A stretch of 64,000 nucleotides of DNA from Albibacterium bauzanense (GCF_004339765.1 NZ_SMGO01000002.1:558001-622000); one strand, 5' to 3'; numbered from the stretch's first letter, positions 24,987 through 34,815 are shown. The notes: generated by a model not told the origin, from the sequence alone. A program made the numbers and translations.

Positions 24987-26252
24987 TTAAAACGCTTCTC
25001 CTAAACTTATTGAGACTCCGGAATAGCCTTTACTTAAACCATAATCGATCGCAATATTCGTATTAGAACCTTTATTGAATTTTACACGTAACCCTGCACC
25101 TGCGGCAGGGTTAATGTGTTTAAACCTTTTGCTATCAGGCTCTGTTACAGAGTTGATGCTGGCAAATACTACAAATCCAAATAAACCATTATTAGTGATA
25201 TCCCTGCGGTACTCGCTTTCAAGATAAATCAGGCTTTTCCCCCGATAACGGCTCTGTTCTATCCCTCTACCCGATTTATATTGAGGTTCCATCCCAATAC
25301 TTGGTAAGTTCAGGTAAGGTGCATGGTTATCTAAGATTGTCCAGAAATAAGACCATACGGCTAATACATTTTGTTGACCAGGTTTCTTAGCTAAAGGAAT
25401 ATATTTTCGGGCATCGAAATAGATTGATCGCCAGGTAGTTTTAGTTCCTAAAAAGGTTGGATTTATTCGATATATTAAGTTGGCATAAACACCAGGTATA
25501 GGATTGATTGAATTATTACGAGTATCGTATAATAAGTTTAAAGTAATGCCCGATGAGAAAGAATTAGAACTTTCTTTAGTTCCATAATCATAGCTCGTAA
25601 ACCCTGCTAAACCTGTTGGATAATCTGTATGGATATTGTGAAAGTAGTCCAGATTGTATCCAATACCTGCATAAAAATAGGGCTTAATTCGTTTCAGGGC
25701 ACTTTGGTAGAACCGAATATAATTATAATTAATCAGGAGCTTATCTTCATAAGGCTGCCCTCCTCCTAGTCCCCAGGTATATTGCGGATAAACCATAAAA
25801 TGCGTATCGCCTTTAATATTCCAGGTATTATTAGCAAGCCAGAGGTTGCTTCTGAATGGAATACCAAAACGACTTTTAAAATTCCAGTAAGGAGTAAAAA
25901 CTACAGAAGATAAATATGTGCTGTCTCGATTTCCTAAATAAAAGCCGGCTGTTGTAGAGGTTATTAAAATATTGCCACCGCCAGGTAAGGCTCCTGAGGT
26001 TGGTAATATTGAAAAATAAGCTTTCTTGTTTTTCTCCTCTTCCAGAGTTTTGGGTTTTATCTTTAATATTGATTTGCCAATATCAAGTAAATCTTTTTGT
26101 TTAGAAGTATCGCTGGCTATGTTGTTTTCAGCTATTGCATTACTAGCATTCTGAGAATAAGTAAAAAGTGGGATTATTGCTAATAAAAGGCAAAGGTGGA
26201 TCAAGCGCAATAATCTATGCATACTTATACATGGTATATTTTTTAACTTCAA
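24987..26252 (-). CDS. Omp85-like outer-membrane barrel protein (BamA/TamA family)
   Basis: A 421-residue protein with an N-terminal signal peptide (LCLLLAIIPLFTYSQ) and a barrel region resembling the bacterial surface antigen domain, ending in the aromatic C-terminal residue F (SGVSISLGEAF) used for barrel assembly. No POTRA repeats are seen; the segment between signal and barrel is only about 50 residues. The true start could be the Met at residue 11 (MHRLLRLIHL). It stands alone, convergent with the sugar operon. Members of this barrel-only group have no settled function. Confidence 0.78.
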   Translation of the reverse strand: MKLKNIPCISMHRLLRLIHLCLLLAIIPLFTYSQNASNAIAENNIASDTSKQKDLLDIGKSILKIKPKTLEEEKNKKAYFSILPTSGALPGGGNILITSTTAGFYLGNRDSTYLSSVVFTPYWNFKSRFGIPFRSNLWLANNTWNIKGDTHFMVYPQYTWGLGGGQPYEDKLLINYNYIRFYQSALKRIKPYFYAGIGYNLDYFHNIHTDYPTGLAGFTSYDYGTKESSNSFSSGITLNLLYDTRNNSINPIPGVYANLIYRINPTFLGTKTTWRSIYFDARKYIPLAKKPGQQNVLAVWSYFWTILDNHAPYLNLPSIGMEPQYKSGRGIEQSRYRGKSLIYLESEYRRDITNNGLFGFVVFASINSVTEPDSKRFKHINPAAGAGLRVKFNKGSNTNIAIDYGLSKGYSGVSISLGEAF

Positions 26253-26385
26253 GAGATGGTTTCAGCATTTTTATGATTCAAAATGTTTCAGATCCTATTA
26301 ATTGATGAACATAGGTACTAGTTCTTTTGTTTCGTACATTTAATAATTAGGGATTGTGTAAAATATTAATGACTTTAGTGATTAA

Positions 26386-26429
26386 TTGATATAGGTCAAG
26401 ATTTCTTAAGTAAAGGTAGTGTACCTTTG
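26386..26429 (+). promoter_or_regulatory. yceI promoter with inverted repeat and an FNR-like box
   Basis: TACCTTTG (26422-26429) matches the TAnnTTTG -7 element. It is the right arm of a perfect repeat AAAGGTA-GTG-TACCTTT (26412-26428). Further upstream TTGAT-ATAG-GTCAA (26386-26399) differs by one base from the FNR/CRP-type TTGAT-N4-ATCAA. The -7 assignment is reasonable; the regulator sites are suggestions. Confidence 0.45.
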
Positions 26430-26480
26430 AAGCAATAAAAGGAAAATTAATTAATATTAAAAGAATACAATTAGATTATC

Positions 26481-27053
26481 ATGAGAAAAATCACTTTATT
26501 TTTAGCCTTGCTATTTGTTTCAGCTGGAGTATTTGCACAAACTACGTGGGTAGCAGATCCAAATCATTCGAAACTAGGATTTACTGTAACACATTTGGGT
26601 ATTGCAGATGTTCCTGGACATTTTGATAAATTCGATGTAAATATTACTTCTTCTAAAGAAGACTTTAGTGATGCTGCAATTGAATTGACGGTTCCAACTA
26701 ACACAATTAATACGCGTGTGGAACAAAGAAATACTCATTTAAAGAGCCCTGACTTTTTTGATGTTGAAAAATTCCCTACAATGACATTTAAAAGCACTTC
26801 AATTGAAAAAGTAGGTGATGCTAAATATAATGTAAAAGGAAATCTTACTTTATTAGGCGTGACTAAACCTATAACTGTAACGATGAATCACCGTGGAACT
26901 ATTGTAAATGCTCAAGGAGCATCTGTTGCGGGAATCCAGATTTTAGGTGCGTTTAAACGTTCAGATTTCGGACTTGGACCTAAATTTCCTGCACCAATGA
27001 TAAGCGATGAAGTAATTGTTAAAGCAGACGGTGAGTTTCAGCATAAGAAATAA
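26481..27053 (+). CDS. YceI family periplasmic protein
   Basis: A 190-residue exported protein with signal peptide (MRKITLFLALLFVSAGVFAQ) and the YceI lipocalin-like barrel that binds isoprenoid or other long amphiphiles. The family hallmarks are WVADPNHSKLGFTVTHLG near the start, VEQRNTHLKSPDFFD in the middle and ILGAFKRSDFGLG near the end. It is transcribed alone, with its own promoter region and terminator. The ligand is unknown. Confidence 0.93.
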   Translation: MRKITLFLALLFVSAGVFAQTTWVADPNHSKLGFTVTHLGIADVPGHFDKFDVNITSSKEDFSDAAIELTVPTNTINTRVEQRNTHLKSPDFFDVEKFPTMTFKSTSIEKVGDAKYNVKGNLTLLGVTKPITVTMNHRGTIVNAQGASVAGIQILGAFKRSDFGLGPKFPAPMISDEVIVKADGEFQHKK

Positions 27054-27074
27054 GATCACATAAATAGAATTTGG

Positions 27075-27104
27075 AAAGCGGATTATTAATAATCCGCTTT
27101 TTTT
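27075..27104 (+). terminator. Terminator of yceI
   Basis: AAAGCGGATTATT and its exact complement form a 26-bp palindrome, followed by more T, 21 bases after the stop codon. Confidence 0.88.
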
Positions 27105-27155
27105 GTGCATTAATTTGTTATTTTACAATTTGAATAAATCTATTAGATTATTGGG

Positions 27156-28379
27156 ATGAAAATTCTTCATACAGCAGATTGGCACCTTGGAAAACGTCTT
27201 GAAAAATTCTCGCGTATAGATGAACAGCGCGAGGTTTTGGAAGAGATTATACAAATTGCAGAAGATAATGATGTAGATGCAGTATTGATAGCCGGAGATT
27301 TGTTTGATAATTTCAATCCTTCTACTGAGGCTGTGGAATTGTTTTATAGAAGCCTTAAAAGACTTTCAAATAATGGAAAGAGGGTGGTTGTTGCTATTGC
27401 AGGTAACCATGATTCTCCAGATCGGATTGAAGCTCCGGATTCTTTAGCACGAGAGTGTGGTATTTTATTTGCCGGATACCCGGATTCTACCATAGCTGTC
27501 GGAGAATTGGAATGTGGTATTTCTATCCTTCAAAGTGAACCGGGTTTTCTTGAATTAAAATTACCTGAACATGAGGCGGCGCTTCGTATAATCATTACTC
27601 CATACGCCAATGAATATCGTTTAAAAACGTTTTTAGGAATAGAGGAGACAGATCGTGAATTGCGGAATGTTTTAGAAACCAGGTGGAAGGAACTAGCAGA
27701 TAGATATTGTGATAATAAGGGTGTCAATATATTATTGACGCATTTGTTTATGATGAAGAAAGGTTCTACACCCCCTGAAGAACCAGAAGATGAGAAGCCG
27801 ATTTTACATGTTGGAGGCGCGCAGGCTATATATTCTGAAAATGTACCTCAACAGATTCAATATGTGGCATTGGGGCATCTACATAGATATCAGGTAATAG
27901 ACAACAAACCTTGTCCTTTGGTTTATTGCAGCAGCCCTTTAAGTTATAGCTTTGCTGAGGCCGAACAGCAGAAATTTGTTGTGATATTAGATATAGAGCC
28001 GGCAAAAGAGGTTCAGTATTCAAAGATCCCTTTAACAAAAGGTAAAAAGCTACAACGTAAGCGCTTTGAAGATATCGATGTGGCCGTTAACTGGCTGCAA
28101 GAGAATGCAGATTCGCTTGTAGAACTTACTATGGTTACAGATCAATATATGCGATCTGACGATCGGAAACGGCTGCTACAAGCACATAGTGGAATAGTTA
28201 CCCTTATCCCGGAGCTGGTCAATTTAGGAGCATTAGAATCTCATGCTCAATCGCTTGATCTTAATCAGAGTATTGAGGATTTGTTTAAGCAATATTTTCA
28301 ACATAGACATGGCGTAGAAGTGAATGATGAATTATTCGATTTATTTAAAGAGATTAAAGCTGAGCAGAACGAAGAATGA
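27156..28379 (+). CDS. sbcD: Exonuclease subunit SbcD
   Basis: The nuclease subunit of the SbcCD (Mre11-Rad50-like) complex that cleaves DNA hairpins and processes double-strand ends. The metallophosphoesterase motifs are in order: HTADWHLGKRL, AGDLFDNF, AGNHDSPD, LLTHLF and ALGHLHRYQ. The 407-residue length is normal. It overlaps sbcC by 4 bases (ATGA), so the two subunits are coupled. Confidence 0.96.
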   Translation: MKILHTADWHLGKRLEKFSRIDEQREVLEEIIQIAEDNDVDAVLIAGDLFDNFNPSTEAVELFYRSLKRLSNNGKRVVVAIAGNHDSPDRIEAPDSLARECGILFAGYPDSTIAVGELECGISILQSEPGFLELKLPEHEAALRIIITPYANEYRLKTFLGIEETDRELRNVLETRWKELADRYCDNKGVNILLTHLFMMKKGSTPPEEPEDEKPILHVGGAQAIYSENVPQQIQYVALGHLHRYQVIDNKPCPLVYCSSPLSYSFAEAEQQKFVVILDIEPAKEVQYSKIPLTKGKKLQRKRFEDIDVAVNWLQENADSLVELTMVTDQYMRSDDRKRLLQAHSGIVTLIPELVNLGALESHAQSLDLNQSIEDLFKQYFQHRHGVEVNDELFDLFKEIKAEQNEE

Positions 28380-31300
28380 TACCTATATCATTAACTATTA
28401 AAGGATTATACTCCTATCAGGAATCACAGACGATTGAGTTTGATCGGCTGATTGAAGGGCAACTGTTCGGAATATTTGGATCTGTTGGTTCTGGTAAGTC
28501 CTCAATTCTTGAGGCTATCTCTTTTGCACTTTATGGAGAAACCGAAAGGTTGAATCAGCGAGATAATCGTAATTACAATATGATGAATTTGAAATCGGAT
28601 GATCTATTAATCGATTTTAAATTCAGAAATTTTGATGATGAGGAATATCGTTTTATAGTGCGGGGAAAGAGGAATGGAAAAGATTTCACCAAAGTAAATA
28701 CTTTTGATCGCAGCACTTACAAATATGCAAATGGTGAATGGTTACCATTAGAACATACTTCGGCAGAATCGATATTAGGCCTTAGCTATGAGAATTTCAG
28801 AAGAACGATTATTATTCCACAAGGAAAGTTTCAGGAATTTCTGCAATTGGGTGATAAGGCCAGAACGGATATGTTGAAAGAGATATTCAACCTTAATAAG
28901 TATGAGTTTTTCTATCAAACGGCTAGTTTGGAACGCAAGAACAATGAAAATCTTCAGAATTTAATTGGCCAACTTTCTCATTATGATAACCTTATAAAGG
29001 AAGTAATTGACGAGAAGGAAATAGAAGTGCATCAATTAAAAGAAGAATTAGACCTTAAAAAGTTGCATCTACTTGCAGAGGAAAAACTATATCAAGTACA
29101 ATTAAAGCAGAAAAAACTTTATGATGATCGTGCTTCCTATCAACAGCAATTAGACTTGCTTCTAGAATCTGGATTGGATATAGAACAGTTAGATAAAAAG
29201 GTACAAGATTATGAATATTGTCAATTACATTTTAAGAGCAAATTAGAACGCAAAGCGGAGATTGAGGCTTCCATTAAAAAGCAAAGAGATTCTCTGGATG
29301 AATCACTACGTCTTTTCAATGAATGTTCTACAGAGCTTGAATCTTTAACAAAAGAGCAAGAAGGGATAGAATCAGAATATAAGAATCAAGAGAAATATAG
29401 AGAATTAGCGATTGATTATAAGCACATTCTTTCTTTAATTCAAATAAAGGTTGATGAAGAGAAACTTAAAAAGCGGATCGAAGAGGGACAGATTTATGTA
29501 GATAAAGAGGCTAAAGAAAGAGAAGTTGTTGAGAATAAATTAGTTGCATTAAAGACAAAGAATCAAGAGCTAAAGGCATCTTTGCCAGATTTAAATATTC
29601 TTTCAGATTTAAGAGCATGGTTCTTTAAAAAAGAACACCTGGATCAATTGATAAAAAATTACGAGGGTAAATTAACTGACTTAAATGAGAAAGCCAAGGT
29701 TACTGCTTCAACTATTCAACAACAATTAACTCACCCTTTATTGAAAGATGTTGATTCTGGCGTTTCTCCTAATTATCATCGTGAACAAGTTTTGCGATTG
29801 AGGGAGCATTATCGTGGAAAACATCGGGAGGTTCAAGGGGCAATAGATCAATATACCCTGCAGGTAAAATTAGGTGAATTTAGCAGCCAGCTAAATGATG
29901 GAGAGCCTTGTGTTTTATGTGGTTCAATCCATCACCCGGAGCCTTTAAAGGCAGATAATGTGTTAGCGCATTTAGAGAATGCAACTACTCATTTAGAAGA
30001 ACTAAGGGGAATTGATGAATCTTTAGAAAGACTTCTTGCAGACCTGTCGCATCTTTTATATGAAGAGCAGATAATTTTACAGCAGATTGCGAGTATCAAA
30101 CAGCAGTTGGAGCAGGAAAATTTGGCTAAGCTAGAACATGAAAAGGCTTTTATATGGACGGATTATTCTTCACAAAAGCCAGAATTGGTGGATTCGGCAG
30201 TTAAGCAAACTGATAAAATACAAGCGGAAATCAAGGCTATAGAAAAAGAAATTACGGATCATGAGACCTTATTACTACAAAAGAATGCAGATTATGATCG
30301 GTATCGGAATGCAGTTAATGGATTTGAAATTCAGTTGGTTGGAAAGAGCACAGAGTTTTTAACTCTTGAACGGCAACTTAAAAGTCTTTCTTTTGAAGAT
30401 CATCAACAAGTATCGGAAGCTGATTTGAGATTAAAGATTGAAGAGTTGTATGCTAACATCGAGTCTGTCAAAGAACGCTTTGAGGCTTTCGCTGAAAAAC
30501 AAAAGGTTCTTACTAATCAGAAGATTACTTTATCGGAGCGGATTAATTCATCCAAGCGGTTTATATCTGAAAATGATCAGCTACTTCAAAGGCTTGAGAT
30601 TGAATTAACGAATGATTTAGCACAGTCTCCTTATTCTGATTTTGAACAAATCCAGTTGATCTTAAAAGAATCAATTGATCTGGTATCAATTAGAAAAAGG
30701 ATAATAGATCATAAACAGCAAGTGTTTGCAATTCAACAGCGCCTTAGTCAATTACATGATGTATTAGGCGATCGTGTGTTTAATGAGGAAGCATTCTTAT
30801 CGCTCGAAACAGGGCTTAATGAGTTGAAAAATCAACTTGAAAGTATTCATTCCAATTATGTACGGGAGTCGGAATTGCTAAAAAAGAATAAGCAAGATTA
30901 TGATAAGAAAGTCCTTCTTGAGAAGGAATATGAGAAGTTACAACACCGAGCTTTAAATATTAATACACTTAAACAGCTCTTTAAAGGAAGCGGTTTTGTT
31001 AGTTACATATCGACAGTTTATTTGCAGAATCTATGCCATGCCGCAAACAATCGCTTCTATAAGCTCACAAGGCAGCAGCTACGTTTAGAAGTTACCGATA
31101 AGAATGATTTTCAGGTAAGAGATTTTTTAAATAATGGGAAAGTTAGAAATGTAAAGACCTTATCAGGCGGACAAACCTTTCAAGCCTCCCTTTCGTTAGC
31201 ATTAGCTTTGGCTGAGAGTGTACAGCAGCAAAACAAATCGAATCAAAACTTCTTCTTTTTAGATGAAGGTTTCGGCTCCTTAGACAAAGAGTCACTTCAA

Positions 31301-31453
31301 ATTGCTTTCGAGACCCTGAAATCACTTCGCAAAGAAAACCGTATTGTAGGAATCATATCGCATGTAGAAGAACTACAACAAGAGATTGATGTGTTTCTTA
31401 CTATCGTAAACGACCCTTTTACAGGAAGTAAGATTACCGGGAACTGGGAATAA
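28376..31453 (+). CDS. sbcC: Exonuclease subunit SbcC (SMC-like ATPase)
   Basis: A 1025-residue Rad50-like ATPase. Walker A is FGSVGSGKSS at the N-terminus. Two long coiled-coil arms flank the zinc hook Cys512-Val-Leu-Cys515. The C-terminal head has the ABC signature LSGGQTFQASLSLALA, Walker B NFFFLDEGFGSLD and the final switch histidine in GIISHVEEL. With SbcD it forms the hairpin-cleaving nuclease. The 46-bp palindrome at 35009 in this window is the kind of sequence this complex acts on when it extrudes. Confidence 0.96.
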   Translation: MIPISLTIKGLYSYQESQTIEFDRLIEGQLFGIFGSVGSGKSSILEAISFALYGETERLNQRDNRNYNMMNLKSDDLLIDFKFRNFDDEEYRFIVRGKRNGKDFTKVNTFDRSTYKYANGEWLPLEHTSAESILGLSYENFRRTIIIPQGKFQEFLQLGDKARTDMLKEIFNLNKYEFFYQTASLERKNNENLQNLIGQLSHYDNLIKEVIDEKEIEVHQLKEELDLKKLHLLAEEKLYQVQLKQKKLYDDRASYQQQLDLLLESGLDIEQLDKKVQDYEYCQLHFKSKLERKAEIEASIKKQRDSLDESLRLFNECSTELESLTKEQEGIESEYKNQEKYRELAIDYKHILSLIQIKVDEEKLKKRIEEGQIYVDKEAKEREVVENKLVALKTKNQELKASLPDLNILSDLRAWFFKKEHLDQLIKNYEGKLTDLNEKAKVTASTIQQQLTHPLLKDVDSGVSPNYHREQVLRLREHYRGKHREVQGAIDQYTLQVKLGEFSSQLNDGEPCVLCGSIHHPEPLKADNVLAHLENATTHLEELRGIDESLERLLADLSHLLYEEQIILQQIASIKQQLEQENLAKLEHEKAFIWTDYSSQKPELVDSAVKQTDKIQAEIKAIEKEITDHETLLLQKNADYDRYRNAVNGFEIQLVGKSTEFLTLERQLKSLSFEDHQQVSEADLRLKIEELYANIESVKERFEAFAEKQKVLTNQKITLSERINSSKRFISENDQLLQRLEIELTNDLAQSPYSDFEQIQLILKESIDLVSIRKRIIDHKQQVFAIQQRLSQLHDVLGDRVFNEEAFLSLETGLNELKNQLESIHSNYVRESELLKKNKQDYDKKVLLEKEYEKLQHRALNINTLKQLFKGSGFVSYISTVYLQNLCHAANNRFYKLTRQQLRLEVTDKNDFQVRDFLNNGKVRNVKTLSGGQTFQASLSLALALAESVQQQNKSNQNFFFLDEGFGSLDKESLQIAFETLKSLRKENRIVGIISHVEELQQEIDVFLTIVNDPFTGSKITGNWE

Positions 31454-31479
31454 TTACCGAACCTTCCACAGGAAGGAAA

Positions 31480-31511
31480 GAGTTAAAGGAATATTATAAT
31501 TCCTTTAACTC
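31480..31511. terminator. Hairpin between convergent sbcC and pntB
   Basis: GAGTTAAAGGAAT (31480-31492) pairs with ATTCCTTTAACTC (31499-31511). It overlaps the last codons of pntB. On the minus strand it is followed by TTTCC, a weak T-tract. It probably ends both convergent transcripts. Confidence 0.55.
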
Positions 31512-32882
31512 TCCTACTAATTTGGTTATAGTTTGTTTGGCGTCTCCAAAAAGCATTAAGCAATTATCAGCTCCGAATAGCTCGTTTTCGATACCTGCAT
31601 AGCCTTTACCCATACTTCTTTTAGTTACAATTACAGTTTGCGCTTTCTCAACATTAAGGACAGGCATTCCAAAGATCGGACTATCAGGATTTGTTTTTGC
31701 AGCTGGATTAACAACGTCATTTGCACCTACTACAAATACTAAATCTGTGTTTGCAAAGTCATCATTAATTTCATCCATTTCAATTAGTTTATCATAAGAT
31801 ATATTCGCTTCTGCTAGCAAAACGTTCATATGGCCGGGCATTCTTCCTGCAACAGGGTGAATTGCAAAACGAACATTTATATTTCTTTTTTCACACAATT
31901 CACTTAATTCACGAATAGCATGCTGTGCTTGTGCAACAGCCATTCCGTAACCCGGAACAATGATTAGAGAAGATACAGAATCAAAGATTTGAGCAGCTTC
32001 TTCAACACCTACTTCTTTAACAGCAATCTCCGGCCCGTCAGCCTGATTGCCACTTCCAGACGTTTGTCCGAAGCCACCTAATAAAACATTGATCAATGAG
32101 CGATTCATCGCTTTACACATGATTTGAGTAAGAATAATTCCTGACGCACCTACCAAAGCTCCGGCTACGATTAATACATTGTTATTGAGCACGAAACCAG
32201 TAGCACAAGCCGCCATTCCAGAATAAGAATTCAGTAAGGAAATAACTACCGGCATATCAGCTCCCCCAATAGGGATTACAACCAATACTCCTATAACCAA
32301 CGATAAAATTGCCAGGGCAATCATAAAAGTAGGATTTGAGAAATCAGTCAATGCAAATACTGAAACACCAACTGCAGCAATTAATAAGAGAAGGTTAATA
32401 AGGTGTTGACCAGTAAATGTGATGGCCTTTCCTGAAACCTTACCATTAAGTTTTAAATAGGCAATTAAAGAACCAGTGAAAGTAACCCCGCCAATTAAAA
32501 TACTGATCGCAACACTGATACCAGTGATTTGATCAACCTGTAGGCCTTTTTCTTGTGTATTTAGCCAGAAATCTGCTAAAGCTACTGTAAGGGAAGCCAA
32601 GCCTCCAAATCCATTGAATAAGGCAACCATTTCAGGAACCTTGGTCATTTGAACTTTAAAGGCAATAAATAAACCAAGGGCAGAACCAATGATTACACAG
32701 ATTAAAATATCAACCAAGGTTATGGCCTCAACTTGAATGACAGTAGCAAAGATGGCAATGAACATACCTAAAGAAGAAAGGAAATTTCCCTTTCTAGCAG
32801 TACTGGTACGGCCAAGCATTTTAATGCCAATAATAAATAATATAGATGCTGCTAAATAAGCAATTTGTATAAGAATATTCAT
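31494..32882 (-). CDS. pntB: Proton-translocating NAD(P) transhydrogenase, beta subunit
   Basis: A 462-residue integral membrane protein with an N-terminal membrane domain of about eight helices and a C-terminal NADP(H)-binding domain (IIVPGYGMAVAQAQHAIREL and IHPVAGRMPGHMNVLLAEA). With the two alpha subunits encoded just upstream it couples proton entry to NADPH formation from NADH. A hairpin overlaps its 3' end. Confidence 0.95.
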   Translation of the reverse strand: MNILIQIAYLAASILFIIGIKMLGRTSTARKGNFLSSLGMFIAIFATVIQVEAITLVDILICVIIGSALGLFIAFKVQMTKVPEMVALFNGFGGLASLTVALADFWLNTQEKGLQVDQITGISVAISILIGGVTFTGSLIAYLKLNGKVSGKAITFTGQHLINLLLLIAAVGVSVFALTDFSNPTFMIALAILSLVIGVLVVIPIGGADMPVVISLLNSYSGMAACATGFVLNNNVLIVAGALVGASGIILTQIMCKAMNRSLINVLLGGFGQTSGSGNQADGPEIAVKEVGVEEAAQIFDSVSSLIIVPGYGMAVAQAQHAIRELSELCEKRNINVRFAIHPVAGRMPGHMNVLLAEANISYDKLIEMDEINDDFANTDLVFVVGANDVVNPAAKTNPDSPIFGMPVLNVEKAQTVIVTKRSMGKGYAGIENELFGADNCLMLFGDAKQTITKLVGELKEL

Positions 32883-32928
32883 TACAATAGGTTAGTAGAG
32901 TTTGTATAATTCCTCTAAATTGAAGAGT

Positions 32929-33216
32929 TTATTTCTTTTTGAACATTTTAAGCATACGATCGGTAAGAGCGTATCCTCCTACAACATTTATGGTAGCTAA
33001 TATTAATGCAATCATACCTAACCATTTACTAATAGCTCCATAATTTAATACGTTACAGGCAATAATTGCTCCTACAATAGTAATCCCTGAAATGGCATTT
33101 GAGCCAGACATTAAGGGCGTATGGAGTGTAGGCGGTACCTTATTAATTAATTCAAAACCTACATAGCTGGCCAATACCAGGATGTATAATAAAATGATAA
33201 ATGATTCTGCAGTCAT
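32929..33216 (-). CDS. pntAB: NAD(P) transhydrogenase, alpha-2 membrane subunit
   Basis: A 95-residue protein with three or four membrane helices (FIILLYILVLASYVGFELI, TPLMSGSNAISGITIVGAII and a third), corresponding to the C-terminal membrane part of E. coli PntA. In this organism, as in Rhodospirillum rubrum, that part is a separate gene. It lies between pntAA and pntB in the same direction, with gaps of 25 and 46 bases. Confidence 0.93.
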   Translation of the reverse strand: MTAESFIILLYILVLASYVGFELINKVPPTLHTPLMSGSNAISGITIVGAIIACNVLNYGAISKWLGMIALILATINVVGGYALTDRMLKMFKKK

Positions 33217-33241
33217 AAAATATATTTTCTAGATTTTTATT

Positions 33242-34366
33242 TTATTTAGATAGAATAGACTTAGTAAATTCATGCACAAGCTCACCCTGATGGGTTATCA
33301 AAGCTCCTTTTGTAATATCCTCTTCCATTTCCCATTTAAAACCCTCTTTGTTGGCTAAGTGCAGTAAAAGAGTACTTATGTTAGTAGCATAAAGTTGGCT
33401 GGCATTGATAGGAAGAAGCGCGGGTAAATTAGATTCACCGATAATCGTAACCCCATGCTTTACTACTGTTTTATTAAATTCAGATAGCTCACAATTTCCT
33501 CCTGATTCAACAGCCATATCAACAATAACAGATCCTGATTTCATAGATTTAACCATCTCTTCTGTAACCAATAAGGGAGATTTCTTGCCAATAACCAAAG
33601 CTGTAGTTATAACAATATCTGCATCTTTTATTTTATCTTCAACTAGCTTCTTTTGCTTAGCTAAGAATTCAGCAGAAACCTCTTTGGCATAGCCACCTTC
33701 AGTTTTTACTTCATCTGCACCCTCTACAACCAGGAAACGGCCACCTAAAGATTCAACCTGCTCTTTGGTTTCAAGCCTTACATCAGAAACCTCAACCACT
33801 GCGCCCAAACGTTTAGCAGTAGCTATGGCTTGTAATCCTGCAACACCGGCACCAAAAATCAAAACCTTCGCTGGAGTAATAGTTCCTGCTGCAGTCATCA
33901 TCAAAGGAAATATTTTACCCAATGCATCGGCAGCCATGATTACGGATTTATAGCCAGCAAGATTTGCTTGCGAACTTAAAGCATCCATTTTCTGAGCTCT
34001 TGATATACGAGGTACAGCATCCATTGCAAAGGCAGAAATCTGTTTGGTTTTAAATACTTCTAAAAGTTCCTTTTGTGTGTAAGCATATAACAGAGAGATA
34101 CTTATTGCACCATTCTTCATAAGATTTGCTTCCTCTAGAGTGGGAGCATTTACTTTCAGGATAACATCAGTATTGCATATCTCAGATTTGGAAGCGATAC
34201 TAGCTCCTGCAGCTATATAATCGCTATCAGAAAACTTTGATTCATCTCCTGCACCCTGTTCGATAAGGATTTCAAATTCTTTTTTAATAAGCTGTTTCAC
34301 CAATTCAGGAGTAAGAGCTACTCGCTTTTCCTTCTCTTTGGATTCTTTTAGTACGCCTAATTTCAT
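33242..34366 (-). CDS. pntAA: NAD(P) transhydrogenase, alpha-1 NAD-binding subunit
   Basis: A 374-residue soluble subunit (domain I) that binds NAD(H). The N-terminus MKLGVLKESKEKEKRVALTP is the AlaDh/PNT signature, MDALSSQANLAGYKSVIMAA is the mobile-loop/linker region, and VLIFGAGVAGLQAIATAKRL is the NAD-binding Rossmann loop. First gene of the transhydrogenase operon; a TAnnTTTG element lies about 54 bases upstream. Confidence 0.95.
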   Translation of the reverse strand: MKLGVLKESKEKEKRVALTPELVKQLIKKEFEILIEQGAGDESKFSDSDYIAAGASIASKSEICNTDVILKVNAPTLEEANLMKNGAISISLLYAYTQKELLEVFKTKQISAFAMDAVPRISRAQKMDALSSQANLAGYKSVIMAADALGKIFPLMMTAAGTITPAKVLIFGAGVAGLQAIATAKRLGAVVEVSDVRLETKEQVESLGGRFLVVEGADEVKTEGGYAKEVSAEFLAKQKKLVEDKIKDADIVITTALVIGKKSPLLVTEEMVKSMKSGSVIVDMAVESGGNCELSEFNKTVVKHGVTIIGESNLPALLPINASQLYATNISTLLLHLANKEGFKWEMEEDITKGALITHQGELVHEFTKSILSK

Positions 34367-34419
34367 TCGATTTTAAGGTTTTTAATTTTGGTCTTGCTTA
34401 GTGTTAATTGCAATAGATT

Positions 34420-34427
34420 CAAATATA
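34420..34427 (-). promoter_or_regulatory. -7 promoter element of the transhydrogenase operon
   Basis: Minus strand reads TATATTTG (TAnnTTTG), 54 bases before the pntAA start codon. No clear -33 element. Confidence 0.5.
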
Positions 34428-34640
34428 AAGGTTTAATTATTAATTGCTTAATCTATGTGGCAATATTAAAAATTATGGACGATATGACTGTTATGTGCTG
34501 TTATGAGCTATGTGTGTAATGTTTTATGAAGATTGTCAATCTACACATGACGTTTTTCTTTTAAAAAGATAAACGAGCATGTTAGTATCGTTGTAATTCT
34601 ATTCATTGAATAAATTGATTGAAAATATATTTGAGTATTC

Positions 34641-34670
34641 TTTGATTTGTAGTATAAAGGATTATCTTTG
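34641..34670 (+). promoter_or_regulatory. Promoter of tRNA-Glu
   Basis: TTTG at 34641-34644 and TATCTTTG at 34663-34670, separated by 18 bases, match the Bacteroidota -33/-7 pair. The tRNA starts 36 bases past the -7 element. Confidence 0.65.
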
Positions 34671-34705
34671 CAGTCCGAAAATAGGATGTTATTTTCGATT
34701 ACAAT

Positions 34706-34777
34706 GGCCCGTTCGTCTAGGGGTTAGGACGTTAGATTTTCATTCTAGAAACAGGGGTTCGATTCCCCTACGGGCTA
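34706..34777 (+). tRNA. tRNA-Glu (anticodon TTC)
   Basis: A 72-nt cloverleaf. The acceptor is GGCCCGT/ACGGGCT (last pair G-T), the anticodon stem TTAGA/TCTAG with loop TTTTCAT giving anticodon TTC, and the T-arm AGGGG/CCCCT with loop TTCGATT. The discriminator base is A. CCA is not encoded. Confidence 0.95.
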
Positions 34778-34787
34778 CATTAAATTC

Positions 34788-34815
34788 AGCGGATTGCTTT
34801 CAATCCGCTTTTTTT
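34788..34815 (+). terminator. Terminator of tRNA-Glu
   Basis: Perfect stem AGCGGATTG / CAATCCGCT around CTTT, followed by T7. Confidence 0.9.

Larger units (their letters stand above)
34367..34705. other. Intergenic region between pntAA and tRNA-Glu
   Basis: Holds the two divergent promoters listed separately. No coding potential was seen; the longest frames are short and AT-driven. Short imprecise repeats around TGTTATG occur at 34488-34515. Confidence 0.6.
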
